Part shown: one piece after another, positions 13,644-27,011 of the stretch
How the letters are laid out: the number at the start of each line of letters is the position of its first letter
How positions within the stretch are numbered: the stretch's first letter is position 1
Assembly: GCF_051401765.1 (NCBI RefSeq)
Contig: NW_027480596.1
Span: forward strand, 248,001 to 312,000
From: Calliopsis andreniformis
Taxonomy: Eukaryota; Arthropoda; Insecta; Hymenoptera; Andrenidae
Direction: 5' to 3'
DNA length: 64,000 nt
Position numbers and translations under genes: made by a program
The notes under the pieces: model-generated
Told to the model about the DNA's origin: nothing
Databases searched by the model: none
What the model saw: the letters and a program-made list of their open reading frames with translations, nothing else

Positions 13644-14147
13644 TCAATCCCCAATCCTCAATCCTTAATCCTCAATCTTCAATCCACAATCCCCAGTCCT
13701 GAATCTTCAATCCTCAATGCTGAATCCTCAGTCCTCAATCCCCAATCCTCAGTCCTCAATCCTCAATCGTCAAACCTCAAACCTCAATCCTCAACCCTCA
13801 GCCCTCATCCTCAATCCTCAATCCTGAATCCTCAATCCTCAATCATCAATCCTCAATCCTCAATCATCAACCTTCAATCCTCAATACTCAATCTTCAAAC
13901 CTCAATACTCAATCCACAATCGTCAATTCTCATTCTTCAATCCTCAATACCCATTCCTCAATCCTCAATCCTCTATCCTCCATCCTCAATTCTCAATCCT
14001 CAATCCTCTGTCCTCAGTCCTCAAACCTCAAACCTCAACCCTCAGCCCTCATCCTCAATCCTCAATACTCAATCTTCAATCCTCAATCCTCAATCCTCAA
14101 TCCTCAATCCTCAATCCTCAGTCATCAATCCTCAATCTTCAATACTC

Positions 14148-17100
14148 AATCCTCCATCCTCAATTCTCAATCCTCAATCCTCTGTCCTCAGTCCTCAAAC
14201 CTCAATCCTCAACCCGCAGCCCTCATTATCAATCCTCAATCCTGAATCATCAACCTTCAATCCTCAATACTCAATCTTCAATCCTCAATACTCAATCCTC
14301 AATCGTCAATTCTCATTCTTCAATCATCAATACCCAATCGTCAATCCTCAACCCTCAATCCTTCATCCTCAGTTCTCAATCCACAATCCTCAGTCCTCAG
14401 TCCTCAAATCTCAATCCTCAACCCTCAGCCCTCATTCGCAATCCTCAATCCTGAATCCTCAATCCTCAATCTTCAATCCTCAATCCTCAGTTCTCAATCA
14501 TCAATCCTCAATCCTCAATACTCAATCCTCAATCCTCAATCATCAATCCTCAATCCTCAATCATCAACCTTCAATCCTCAATACTCAATCTTCAAACCTC
14601 AATACTCAATCCACTATTGTCAATTCTCATTCTTCAATCCTCAATACCCATTCCTCAATCCTCAATCCTCTATCCTCCATCCTCAACTCTCAATCCTCAA
14701 TCCTCTGTCCTCAGTCCTCAAACCTCAAACCTCAACCCTCAGCCCTCATCCTCAATCCTCAATACTCAATCTTCAATCCTCAATCCTCAATCCTCAATCC
14801 TCAATCCTCAATCCTCAGTCATCAATCCTCAATCTTCAATACTCAATCGTCAATCCTCAGTCCTCAATTCTCAATCCTCAATCCTCGTTCCTCAAACCTC
14901 AATCCTCAACCCTCAGTCCTCATACTCAATTCTCAATTCTCAATCCTCAAACCTCAATCTTCAATCCTCAATACTCAATCCTCAATCCTCAATCCTCAAT
15001 TCTCAATCCTCAATCTTCAACCCTCAATACTCAGACCTCAACCCTCAATCCTAAATCCTCAACCCTCAATCCTCAATCCTCAGTCATCAATCCTCAATCT
15101 TCAATACTCAATCGTCAATCCTCAGTCCTCAATTCTCAATCCTCAATCCTCGTTTCTCAAACCTCAATCCTCAACCCTCAGTCCTCATCCTCAGTTCTCA
15201 ACCCTCAATCCTCAAACCTCAATCTTCAATCCTCAATCTTCAATCCTGAATAATCAATCTCCAATCCTGGATCATCAATCCCCAATCCTCAATCCTCAAT
15301 CTTCAATCCTCAATCCTCAATCCTCAATTCTCAATCCTCAATCTTCAATCCTCAATACTCAGACTTCAACCCTCAATCCTAAATCCTCAACCCTCAATCC
15401 TCAATCCTCAATCATCAATCCTCAATCTTCAATACTCAATCCTCAATCCTCAATCCTCAATCCTCAATACACAGTCTTCAATCCTCAATCCTCAATCCTC
15501 AATCCTCAATCCTCAATCATCAATCCTCAGTCATCAATCCTCAATCTTCAATACTCAATCGTCAATCCTCAGTCCTCAATTCTCAATCCTCAATCCTCGT
15601 TCCTCAAACCTCAATCCTCAACCCTCAGTCCTCATCCTCAGTTCTCAACCCTCAATCCTCAAACCTCAATCTTCAATCCTCAATCTTCAATCCTGAATAA
15701 TCAATCTCCAATCCTGGATCATCAATCCCCAATCCTCAATCCTTAATCCTCAATCTTCAATCCTCAACCCCAGACCTCAATCTTCAATCCTCAATGCTGA
15801 ATCCTCAGTCCTCAATCCCCAATCCTCAGTCCTCAATCCTCAATCATCAAACCTCAAACCTCAATCCTCAACCCTCAGCCCTCATCCTCAATCCTCAATC
15901 CTGAATCCTCAATCCTCAATCTTCAATCCTCAATACTCAGTCTTCAATCATCAATCCTCAATCCTCAGTCCTCAATCCTCAATCATCAATCTTCAATCCT
16001 CAATACTCAGTCTTCAATCATCAATCCTCAATCCTCAATCCACAATCCTCAATCCTCAATCATCAATCCTCAATATTCAGTCATCAACCTTCAATCCTCA
16101 ATACTCAATCTTCAATCCTCAATACTCAATCCTCAATCGTCAATCCTCATTCTTCAATCCTCAATACACAATCCTCAATCTTCAATCCTCAATCCTCCAT
16201 CCTCAATTCTCAATCCTCAATCCTCTGTCCTCAGTCCTCAAACCTCAATCCTCAACCCTCAGCCCTTATCCTCAATCCTCAATCCTGAATCATCAACCTT
16301 CAATCCTCAATACTCAATCTTCAATCCTCAATACTCAATCCTCAATCGTCAATCCTCATTCTTCAATCATCAATACCCAATCCTCAATCCTCAATCCTCA
16401 ATCCTCCATCCTCAATTCTCAATCCTCAATCCTCAGTCCTCAGTCCTCAAACCTCAATCCTCAACCCTCAGCCCTCATTCTCAATCCTCAATCCTGAATC
16501 CTCAATCCTCAATCTTCAATCCTCAATCCTCAGTTCTCGATCATCAACCTTCAATCCTCAATACTCAATCTTCAAACCTCAATACTCAGTCCACAATCGT
16601 CAATTCTCATTCTTCAATCCTCAATACCCAATCCTCAATCCTCAATCCTCTATCCTCCATCCTCAATTCTCAATCCTCAATCCTCTGTCCTCAGTCCACA
16701 AACCTCAAACCTCAACCCTCAGCCCTCATCCTCAATCCTCAATCCTCAATCCTCAATCCTCAATCCTCATTCTTCAATCCTGAATACCCAATCCTCAATC
16801 TTTAACACTCAATCCTCAATCCTCGATTCTCAATCCTCAATCCTCAGTCCTCAGTCCTCAAACCTCAATCCTCAACCCTCAGCCATCATCCTCAATCCTC
16901 AATCCTCGTTCCTCAATCCTCAATACTCAATCCTCAATCCTCAATAGTCAATCTCCAATCCTAGATCCTCAATCCCCAATACTCAATCCTCAATCATCAA
17001 TCTTCAATCCTCAATCTTCAATCCTCAATCCTCAATCCTCAATCCTCAATCCTCAATCCTCGATCATCAATCCTCAATATTCAACACTCAATACTCAATC

Positions 17101-18094
17101 CTCAATCCTCAATCCTCAATCCTCAATCATCAATCCTCAATCTTCAATACTTAATCATCAATGCTCAATCCTCAATCTTCAATACTCACTTTTCAATCCT
17201 CAATCCTCAATCCTCAAACCTCAATCTTCAATCCTCAATACTCAATCTTCGATTATCAATTCTCAAACCTCAATCCTCAATCCCCAATCCTCAATCTTCA
17301 ATCCTCAATCCTCAATCCTCAGTCCTCAATCCTCAATCCTCAATCATCAATACTCAATCTTCAATCCTCCATCCTCAATCCTCAATCCTCAATCCTCAGT
17401 CATGAATACTCAATCTTCAATACTCAATTCTCAATCCTCAATCCTCAATCCTCAATCCTCAGTCCTCAATCCTCATTCCTCAAAGCTCAATCCTCAATCC
17501 TCAGTCCTCACCCTCAATTCTCAATTCTCAGTCCTCAATCCTCAATCCTCAATCTTCAATCCTGAATAATCAATCTCCAATCCTGGATCCTCAATCCCCA
17601 ATCCTCAATCCTTAATCCTCAATCTTCAATCCACAATCCCCAGTCCTGAATCTTCAATCCTCAATGCTGAATCCTCAGTCCTCAATCCCCAATCCTCAGT
17701 CCTCAATCCTCAATCGTCAAACCTCAAACCTCAATCCTCAACCCTCAGCCCTCATCCTCAATCCTCAATCCTGAATCCTCAATCCTCAATCATCAATCCT
17801 CAATCCTCAATCATCAACCTTCAATCCTCAATACTCAATCTTCAAACCTCAATACTCAATCCACAATCGTCAATTCTCATTCTTCAATCCTCAATACCCA
17901 TTCCTCAATCCTCAATCCTCTATCCTCCATCCTCAATTCTCAATCCTCAATCCTCTGTCCTCAGTCCTCAAACCTCAAACCTCAACCCTCAGCCCTCATC
18001 CTCAATCCTCAATACTCAATCTTCAATCCTCAATCCTCAATCCTCAATCCTCAATCCTCAATCCTCAGTCATCAATCCTCAATCTTCAATACTC
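14148..18094. repeat. 3947-bp tandem duplication, copy 2
   Basis: The junction with copy 1 is marked by an AATACTCAATCCTCCATCC fusion at 14141-14157. The corresponding place at the right end, near 18090, continues AATACTCAATCGTC as the unduplicated array would. Confidence 0.93.
16797..17590. repeat. Module C-D-B-E, complete (3947-bp copy 2)
   Basis: C 16797, D 16961, B 17161, E1 17583, each exactly 3947 bp after the corresponding site of the previous complete module. Confidence 0.93.
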
Positions 18095-18242
18095 AATCGT
18101 CAATCCTCAGTCCTCAATTCTCAATCCTCAATCCTCGTTCCTCAAACCTCAATCCTCAACCCTCAGTCCTCATACTCAATTCTCAATTCTCAATCCTCAA
18201 ACCTCAATCTTCAATCCTCAATACTCAATCCTCAATCCTCAA

Positions 18243-18312
18243 TAGTCAACCATCAATCCTCAATTCTCAATACTCAATAGAATATCCTGAATTCTCAGTA
18301 TTCGATACTCTA
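18243..18312. repeat. Landmark A, copy 5
   Basis: GAATTC at 18289, common form. It lies just after the right end of the 3947-bp tandem duplication. Confidence 0.92.
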
Positions 18313-18929
18313 ACCTCAATCCTCAACCCTCAGCCCTCATCCTCCACCCTCAATCCTCAATCCTCAAACCTCAATCTTCAATCCTCAATACTCAATCTTC
18401 GATTCTCAAACCTCAATCCTCAATCCTCAATCCCCAGTCCGCAATCTTCAATCGTCAATCCTCAATCCTCAATCATCAATCCTCAATCCTCAATCCTCAA
18501 TCCTCAATCCTCAATCATCAATCCTCAATATTCAGTCATCAACCTTCAATCCTCAATACTCAATCTTCAATCCTCAATACTCAATCCTCAATCGTCAATC
18601 CTCATTCTTCAATCCTCAATACACAATCCTCAATCCTCAATCCTCAATCCTCCATCCTCAATTCTCACTCCTCAATCCTCTGTCCTCAGTCCTCAAACCT
18701 CAATCCTCAACCCTCAGCCCTCATCCTCAATCCTCGATCCTGAATCATCAACCTTCAATCCTCAATACTCAATCTTCAATCCCCAATACTCAATCCTCAA
18801 TCGTCAATCCTCATTCTTCAATCATCAATACCCAATCCTCAATCCTCAATCCTCAATCCTCCATCCTCAATTCTCAATCCTCAATCCTCAGTCCTCAGTC
18901 CTCAAACCTCAATCCTCAACCCTCAGCCC

Positions 18930-19060
18930 TCATCCTCCACCCTCAATCCTCAATCCTCAAACCTCAATCTTCAATCCTCAATACTCAATCTTCGATTCTC
19001 AAACCTCAATCCTCAATCCTCAATCCCCAGTCCGCAATCTTCAATCGTCAATCCTCAGTC
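18930..19060. repeat. Orphan downstream flank of landmark A
   Basis: CCTCCACCCTC followed by CTTCGATTCTC and CCCCAGTCCGC is the normal downstream flank of landmark A. Here the ten A units are missing and the flank is joined to a CCCTCAGCCCTCATCC run of another context, so this is a recombination junction. Confidence 0.8.
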
Positions 19061-19190
19061 CTCAATTCTCAATCCTCAATCCTCGTTCCTCAAACCTCAA
19101 TCCTCAACCCTCAGTCCTCATACTCAATTCTCAATTCTCAATCCTCAAACCTCAATCTTCAATCCTCAATACTCAATCCTCAATCCTCAA

Positions 19191-19260
19191 TAGTCAACCA
19201 TCAATCCTCAATTCTCAATACTCAATAGAATATCCTGGATTCTCAGTATTCGATACTCTA
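19191..19260. repeat. Landmark A, copy 6 (EcoRI site lost)
   Basis: TCCTGGATTC replaces TCCTGAATTC at 19233, so this is the only one of the 17 good copies without GAATTC. The rest of the ten units is of the common form. Confidence 0.92.
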
Positions 19261-20973
19261 ACCTCAATCCTCAACCCTCAGCCCTCATCCTCCACCCTCA
19301 ATCCTCAATCCTCAAACCTCAATCTTCAATCCTCAATACTCAATCTTCGATTCTCAAACCTCAATCCTCAATCCTCAATCCCCAGTCCGCAATCTTCAAT
19401 CGTCAATCCTCAATCCTCAATCGTCAATCCTCAATCTGCAATCATCAATCCTCAATCTTCAACACTCAATCCTCAACCGTCAAACCTCAATCTTCAATCC
19501 TCAATCCTCAATCCTCAATTCTCAATCCTCAATCTTCAATCCTCAATACTCAGACTTCAACCCTCAATCCTAAATCCTCAACCCTCAATCCTCAATCCTC
19601 AATCATCAATCCTCAATCTTCAATACTCAATCCTCAATCCTCAATCCTCAATGCTCAATACACAGTCTTCAATCCTCAATCCTCAATCCTCAATCCTCAA
19701 TCCTCAGTCATCAATCCTCAATCTTCAATACTCAATCGTCAATCCTCAGTCCTCAATTCTCAATCCTCAATCCTCGTTGCTCAAACCTCAATCCTCAACC
19801 CTCAGTCCTCATCCTCAGTTCTCAACCCTCAATCCTCAAACCTCAATCTTCAATCCTCAATCTTCAATCCTGAATAATCAATCTCCAATCCTGGATCATC
19901 AATCCCCAATCCTCAATCCTTAATCCTCAATCTTCAATCCTCAACCCCAGTCCTCACTCTTCAATCCTCAATGCTGAATCCTCAGTCCTCAATCCCCAAT
20001 CCTCAGTCCTCAATCCTCAATCATCAAACCTCAAACCTCAATCCTCAACCCTCAGCCCTCATCCTCAATCCTCAATCCTGAATCCTCAATCCTCAATCTT
20101 CAATCCACAATACTCAGTCTTCAATCATCAATCCTCAATCCTCAATCCTCAATCCTCAATCCTCAATCTTCAATCCTCAATACTCAGTCTTCAATCATCA
20201 ATCCTCAATCCTCAATCCTCAATCCTCAATCCTCAATCATCAATCCTCAATATTCAGTCATCAACCTTCAATCCTCAATACTCAATTTTCAATCCTCAAT
20301 ACTCAATCCTCAATCGTCAATCCTCATTCTTCAATCCTCAATACACAATCCTCAATCCTCAATCCTCAATCCTCCATCCTCAATTCTCAATCCTCAATCC
20401 TCTGTCCACAGTCCTCAAACCTCAATCCTCAACCCTCAGCCCTCATCCTCAATCCTCAATCCTGAATCATCAACCTTCAATCCTCAATACTCAATCTTCA
20501 ATCCTCAATACTCATTCCTCAATCGTCAACACTCATTCTTCAATCATCAATACCCATTCCTCAATCCTCAATCCTCAATCCTCCATCCTCAATTCTCAAT
20601 TCTCAATCCTCAGTCCTCAGTCCTCAAACCTCAATCCTCAACCCTCAGCCCTCATTCTCAATCCTCAATCCTGAATACTCAATCCTCAATCTTCAATCCT
20701 CAATCCTCAGTTCTCAATCATCAACCTTCAATCCTCAATACTCAATCTTCAAACCTCAATACTCAGTCCACAGTCGTCAATTCTCATTCTTCAATCCTCA
20801 ATACCCAATCCTCAATCCTCAATCCTCTATCCTCCATCCTCAATTCTCAATCCTCAATCCTCTGTCCTCAGTCCTCAAACCTCAAACCTCAACCCTCAGC
20901 CCTCATCCTCAATCCTCAATCCTCAATCCTCAATCCTCAATCCTCCTTCTTCAATCCTGAATACCCAATCCTC

Positions 20974-21145
20974 AATCTTTAACACTCAATCCTCAATCCT
21001 CGATTCTCAATCCTCAATCCTCAGTCCTCAGTCCTCAAACCTCAATCCTCAACCCTCAGCCATCATCCTCAATCCTCAATCCTCGTTCCTCAATCCTCAA
21101 TACTCAATCCTCAATCCTCAATAGTCAATCTCCAATCCTAGATCC
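20974..21145. repeat. Module C-D, truncated
   Basis: C 20974, D 21138. About 55 bp after D the array jumps to a different unit context (CCCTCAATCCTCAGTCC at about 21199), so B is lost. Confidence 0.9.
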
Positions 21146-21572
21146 TCAATCCCCAATACTCAATCCTCAATCATCAATCTTCAATCCTCAATCTTCAACC
21201 CTCAATCCTCAGTCCTCAGTCCTCAAACCTCAATCCTCAACCCTCAGCCCTCATTCTCAATCCTCAATCCTGAATCCTCAATCCTCAATCTTCAATCCTC
21301 AATCCTCAGTTCTCAATCATCAACCTTCAATCCTCAATACTCAATCTTCAAACCTCAATACTCAGTCCACAATCGTCAATTCTCATTCTTCAATCCTCAA
21401 TACCCAATCCTCAATCCTCAATCCTCTATCCTCCATCCTCAATTCTCAATCCTCAATCCTCTGTCCTCAGTCCTCAAACCTCAAACCTCGACCCTCAGCC
21501 CTCATCCTCAATCCTCAATCCTCAATCCTCAATCCTCAATCCTCATTCTTCAATCCTGAATACCCAATCCTC

Positions 21573-21990
21573 AATCTTTAACACTGACTCCTCAATCCTC
21601 GATTCTCAATCCTCAATCCTCAGTCCTCAGTCCTCAAACCTCAATCCTCAACCCTCAGCCATGATCCTCAATCCTCAATCCTCGTTCCTCAATCCTCAAT
21701 ACTCAATCCTCAATCCTCAATAGTCAAACTCCAATCCTAGATCCTCAATCCCCAATACTCAATCCTCAATCATCAATCTTCAATCCTCAATCTTCAATCC
21801 TCAATCCTCAATCCTCAATCCTCAATCCTCAATCCTCGATCATCAATCCTCAATATTCAACACTCAATACTCAATCCTCAATCCTCAATCCTCAATCCTC
21901 AATCACCAATCCTCAATCTTCAATACTTAATCACCAATGCTCAATCCTCAATCTTCAATACTCACTTTTCAATCCTCAATCCTCAATCCT
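21573..21990. repeat. Module C-D-B, first of a 712-bp C-C doublet
   Basis: C 21573 in its AACACTGAC subtype, D 21737 with CAAACTCC, B 21937. After ACTCACTTTT the array moves into the run leading to the next C at 22285. Confidence 0.9.
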
Positions 21991-22284
21991 CAAACCTCAA
22001 TCTTCAATCCTCAATCCTCAGTTCTCAATCATCAACCTTCAATCCTCAATACTCAATCTTCAAACCTCAATACTCAGTCCACAATCGTCAATTCTCATTC
22101 TTCAATCCTCAATACCCAATCCTCAATCCCCAATCCTCTATCCTCCATCCTCAATTCTCAATCCTCAATCCTCTGTCCTCAGTCCTCAAACCTCAAACCT
22201 CAACCCTCAGCCCTCATCCTCAATCCTCAATCCTCAATCCTCAATCCTCAATCCTCATTCTTCAATCCTGAATACCCAATCCTC

Positions 22285-22456
22285 AATCTTTAACACTCAA
22301 TCCTCAATCCTCGATTCTCAATCCTCAATCCTCAGTCCTCAGTCCTCAAACCTCAATCCTCAACCCTCAGCCATCATCCTCAATCCTCAATCCTCGTTCC
22401 TCAATCCTCAATACTCAATCCTCAATCCTCAATAGTCAATCTCCAATCCTAGATCC
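22285..22456. repeat. Module C-D, second of the doublet
   Basis: C 22285, D 22449, followed by ATACTAAATCC, a variant shared with the second member of the other doublets. It then leads into landmark A copy 7. Confidence 0.9.
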
Positions 22457-22593
22457 TCAATCCCCAATACTAAATCCTCAATCATCAATCTTCAATCCTC
22501 AATCTTCAATCCTCAATCCTCAATCCTCAATCCTCAATCCTCAATACTCAATCTTCAATCCTCCATCCTCAATCCTCAATCCTCAATCCTCAA

Positions 22594-22663
22594 TAGTCAA
22601 CCATCAATCCTCAATTCTGAATACTCAATAGGATATCCTGAATTCTCAGTATTCGATACTCTA
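22594..22663. repeat. Landmark A, copy 7 (GGATATCC subtype)
   Basis: GAATTC at 22640. TAGGATATCC replaces TAGAATATCC and creates a GATATC palindrome (EcoRV). TTCTGAATAC precedes it. The GGATATCC form is shared only with the copy at 34093, and both have a changed CTTCAATC unit (ATTCTTC) downstream. Confidence 0.92.
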
Positions 22664-22760
22664 ACCTCAATCCTCAACCCTCAGCCCTCATCCTCCACCC
22701 TGAATCCTCAATCCTCAAACCTGATTCTTCAATCCTCAATACTCAATCTTCGATTCTCAA

Positions 22761-24546
22761 ACCTCAATCCTCAATCCTCAATCCCCAGTCCGCAATCTTC
22801 AATCGTCAATCCTCAATCCTCAATCCTCAATCCTCAATCCTCAATCTGCAATCATCAATCCTCAATCTTCAACACTCAATCCTCAACCGTCAATCCTCAA
22901 TCTTCAATCCTCAATCCTCAATCCTCAATTCTCAATCCTCAATCTTCAATCCTCAATACTCAGCCTTCAACCCTCAATCCTCAATCCTCAACCCTCAATC
23001 CTCAATCCTCAATCATCAATCCTCAATCTTCAATACTCAATCCTCAATCCTCAATCGTCAATCCTCAATACACAGTCTTCAATCCTCAATCCTCAATCCT
23101 CAATCCTCAATTCTCAATCCTCAGTCATCAATCCTCAATCTTCAATACTCAATCGTCAATCCTCAGTCCTCAATTCTCAATCCTCAATCCTCGTTCCTCA
23201 AACCTCAATCCTCAACACTCAGTCCTCATCCTCAGTTCTCAACCCTCAATCCTCAATCCTCAATCCTCAATCATCAATCCTCAATATTCAATCATCAACC
23301 TTCAATCCTCAATACTCAATCTTCAATCCTCAATACTCGAACCTCAATCGTCAATCCTCATTCTTCAATCCTCAATACACAATCCTCAATCCTCAATCCT
23401 CAATCCTCCATCTTCAATTCTCAATCCTCAATCCTCTGTCCTCAGTCCTCAAACCTCAATCCTCAACCCGCAGCCCTCATCCTCAATCCTCAATCCTGAA
23501 TCATCAACCTTCAATCCTCAATACTCAATCTTCAATCCTCAATACTCAATCCTCAATCGTCAATCCTCATTCTTCAATCATCAATACCCAATCGTCAATC
23601 CTCAATCCTCAATCCTTCATCCTCAATTCTCAATCCTCAATCCTCAGTCCTCAGTCCTCAGGTCTCAATCCTCAACACTCAGCCCTCATTCTCAATCCTC
23701 AATCCTGAATCCTCAATCCTCAATCTTCAATCCTCAATCCTCAGTTCTCAATCATCAATCCTCAATCCTCAATCCTGAATCCTCAATCCTCAATCATCAA
23801 TCCTCAATCCTCAATCATCAACCATCAATCCTCAATACTCAATCTTCAAACCTCAATACTCAATCCACAATCGTCAATTCTCATTCTTCAATCCTCAATA
23901 CCCATTCCTCAATCCTCAATCCTCTATCCTCCATCCTCAATTCTCAATCCTCAATCCTCTGTCCTCAGTCCTCAAACCTCAAACCTCAACCCTCAGCCCT
24001 CATCCTCAATCCTCAATACTCAATCTTCAATCCTCAATCCTCAATCCTCAATCCTCAATCCTCAATCCTCAGTCATCAATCCTCAATCTTCAATCCTCTG
24101 TCCTCAGTCCTCAAACCTCAATCCTCAACCCTCAGCCCTCATCCTCAATCCTCAATCCTGAATCATCAACCTTCAATCCTCAATACTCAATCTTCAATCC
24201 TCAATACTCAATCCTCAATCGTCAATCCTCATTCTTCAATCATCAATACCCAATCCTCAATCCTCAATAATCTATCCTCCATCCTCAATTCTCAATCCTC
24301 AATCCTCAGTCCTCAGTCCTCAAACCTCAATCCTCAACCCTCAGCCCTCATTCCCAATCCTCAATACTGAATCCTCAATCATCAATCTTCAATCCTCAAT
24401 CCTCAGTTCTCAATCATCAACCTTCAATCCTCAATACTCAATCTTCAAACCTCAATACTCAATCCACAATCGTCAATTCTCATTCTTCAATCCTCAATAC
24501 CCAATCCTCAATCCTCAATCCTCTATCCTCCATCCTCAATTCTCAA
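22761..24546. repeat. 1786-bp tandem duplication, copy 1
   Basis: Variants recur at exactly 1786 bp: AACACTC at 22871 and 24657, the rare CAGGTCTC at 23659 and 25445, CAATCCTCTG at 24091 and 25877. Substitutions include TCGTCAA at 23056 against TCCTCAA, and TCCTGAA at 23774 against TCCTCAA. Ends are accurate to about 20 bp. Confidence 0.92.
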
Positions 24547-26332
24547 TCCTCAATCCTCAATCCTCAATCCCCAGTCCGCAATCTTCAATCGTCAATCCTC
24601 AATCCTCAATCCTCAATCCTCAATCCTCAATCTGCAATCATCAATCCTCAATCTTCAACACTCAATCCTCAACCGTCAATCCTCAATCTTCAATCCTCAA
24701 TCCTCAATCCTCAATTCTCAATCCTCAATCTTCAATCCTCAATACTCAGCCTTCAACCCTCAATCCTCAATCCTCAACCCTCAATCCTCAATCCTCAATC
24801 ATCAATCCTCAATCTTCAATACTCAATCCTCAATCCTCAATCCTCAATCCTCAATACACAGTCTTCAATCCTCAATCCTCAATCCTCAATCCTCAATCCT
24901 CAATCCTCAGTCATCAATCCTCAATCTTCAATACTCAATCGTCAATCCTCAGTCCTCAATTCTCAATCCTCAATCCTCGTTCCTCAAACCTCAATCCTCA
25001 ACACTCAGTCCTCATCCTCAGTTCTCAACCCTCAATCCTCAATCCTCAATCCTCAATCATCAATCCTCAATATTCAATCATCAACCTTCAATCCTCAATA
25101 CTCAATCTTCAATCCTCAATACTCGAACCTCAATCGTCAATCCTCATTCTTCAATCCTCAATACACAATCCTCAATCCTCAATCCTCAATCCTCCATCTT
25201 CAATTCTCAATCCTCAATCCTCTGTCCTCAGTCCTCAAACCTCAATCCTCAACCCGCAGCCCTCATCCTCAATCCTCAATCCTGAATCATCAACCTTCAA
25301 TCCTCAATACTCAATCTTCAATCCTCAATACTCAATCCTCAATCGTCAATCCTCATTCTTCAATCATCAATACCCAATCGTCAATCCTCAATCCTCAATC
25401 CTTCATCCTCAATTCTCAATCCTCAATCCTCAGTCCTCAGTCCTCAGGTCTCAATCCTCAACCCTCAGCCCTCATTCTCAATCCTCAATCCTGAATCCTC
25501 AATCCTCAATCTTCAATCCTCAATCCTCAGTTCTCAATCATCAATCCTCAATCCTCAATCCTCAATCCTCAATCCTCAATCATCAATCCTCAATCCTCAA
25601 TCATCAACCATCAATCCTCAATACTCAATCTTCAAACCTCAATACTCAATCCACAATCGTCAATTCTCATTCTTCAATCCTCAATACCCATTCCTCAATC
25701 CTCAATCCTCTATCCTCCATCCTCAATTCTCAATCCTCAATCCTCTGTCCTCAGTCCTCAAACCTCAAACCTCAACCCTCAGCCCTCATCCTCAATCCTC
25801 AATACTCAATCTTCAATCCTCAATCCTCAATCCTCAATCCTCAATCCTCAATCCTCAGTCATCAATCCTCAATCTTCAATCCTCTGTCCTCAGTCCTCAA
25901 ACCTCAATCCTCAACCCTCAGCCCTCATCCTCAATCCTCAATCCTGAATCATCAACCTTCAATCCTCAATACTCAATCTTCAATCCTCAATACTCAATCC
26001 TCAATCGTCAATCCTCATTCTTCAATCATCAATACCCAATCCTCAATCCTCAATCATCTATCCTCCATCCTCAATTCTCAATCCTCAATCCTCAGTCCTC
26101 AGTCCTCAAACCTCAATCCTCAACCCTCAGCCCTCATTCCCAATCCTCAATACTGAATCCTCAATCATCAATCTTCAATCCTCAATCCTCAGTTCTCAAT
26201 CATCAACCTTCAATCCTCAATACTCAATCTTCAAACCTCAATACTCAATCCACAATCGTCAATTCTCATTCTTCAATCCTCAATACCCAATCCTCAATCC
26301 TCAATCCTCTATCCTCCATCCTCAATTCTCAA
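24547..26332. repeat. 1786-bp tandem duplication, copy 2
   Basis: Second copy. The junction lies in the TCCTCAA run at 24541-24566, where the array passes from a CCTCTGTCC-bound context into CCCCAGTCCGC, the downstream flank of landmark A, without an A copy. Confidence 0.92.
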
Positions 26333-26455
26333 TCCTCAATCCTCTGTCCTCAGTCCTCAAACCTCAAACCTCAACCCTCAGCCCTCATCCTCAATCCTCA
26401 ATCCTCAATCCTCAATCCTCAATCCTCATTCTTCAATCCTGAATACCCAATCCTC

Positions 26456-27011
26456 AATCTTTAACACTCAATCCTCAACCCTCAATTCTCAATCCTCAAT
26501 CCTCAGTCCTCAGTCCTCAAACCTCAATCCTCAACCCTCAGCCATCATCCTCAATTCTCAATCCTCGTTCCTCAATCCTCAATACTCAATCCTCAATCCT
26601 CAATAGTCAATCTCCAATCCTAGATACTCAATCCCCAATACTCAATCCTCAATAATCAATCTTCAATCCTCAGTCTTCAATCCTCAATCCTCAATCCTCA
26701 ATCCTCAATCCTCAATCCTCGATCATCAATCCTCAATATTCAACACCCAATACTCAATCCTCAATCCTCAATCCTCAATCCTCAATCATCAATCCTCAAT
26801 CTTCAATACTTAATCAACAATGCTCAATACTCAATCTTCAATACTCAATCCTCAATCCTCAATCCTCAATCCTCAATCCTCAGTCCTCAATCCTCATTCC
26901 TCAAAGCTCAATCCTCAACCCTCAGTCCTCACCCTCAATTCTCAATTCTCAGTCCTCAATCCTCAATCCTCAATCTTCAATCCTGAATAACCAATCTCCA
27001 ATCCTGGATCC
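26456..27011. repeat. Module C-D-B'-E with shortened B
   Basis: C 26456, D 26620 (TAGATAC subtype), B 26820, E1 27004. B-E is 184 bp instead of 422: 34 units, including ACTCACTTTT, are missing. The ends lie in similar AATACTCAATC contexts. Confidence 0.9.

Larger units (their letters stand above)
10201..14147. repeat. 3947-bp tandem duplication, copy 1
   Basis: CCTCCATC at 10204 and 14151, C at 12850 and 16797, B at 13214 and 17161 and E2 at 11320 and 15267 are all exactly 3947 bp apart. I found only a few substitutions, for example at about 11560 (CCCTCAA against TCATCAA), 12020 (TCCTCAA against TCCTCAG) and 13544 (CCCTCAG against TCCTCAG), and no length change. This is a recent event. Confidence 0.93.

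Noticed and set aside
10201..18094. Assembly artefact as the cause of the 3947-bp duplication
   Set aside because: It cannot be excluded from sequence alone. I keep it as real because the two copies differ at several scattered sites, which a simple collapsed or doubled contig would not show.
22629..22640. GGATATCC palindrome as a regulatory operator
   Set aside because: It is a single A-to-G change within landmark A in two of 17 copies and lies next to no gene.
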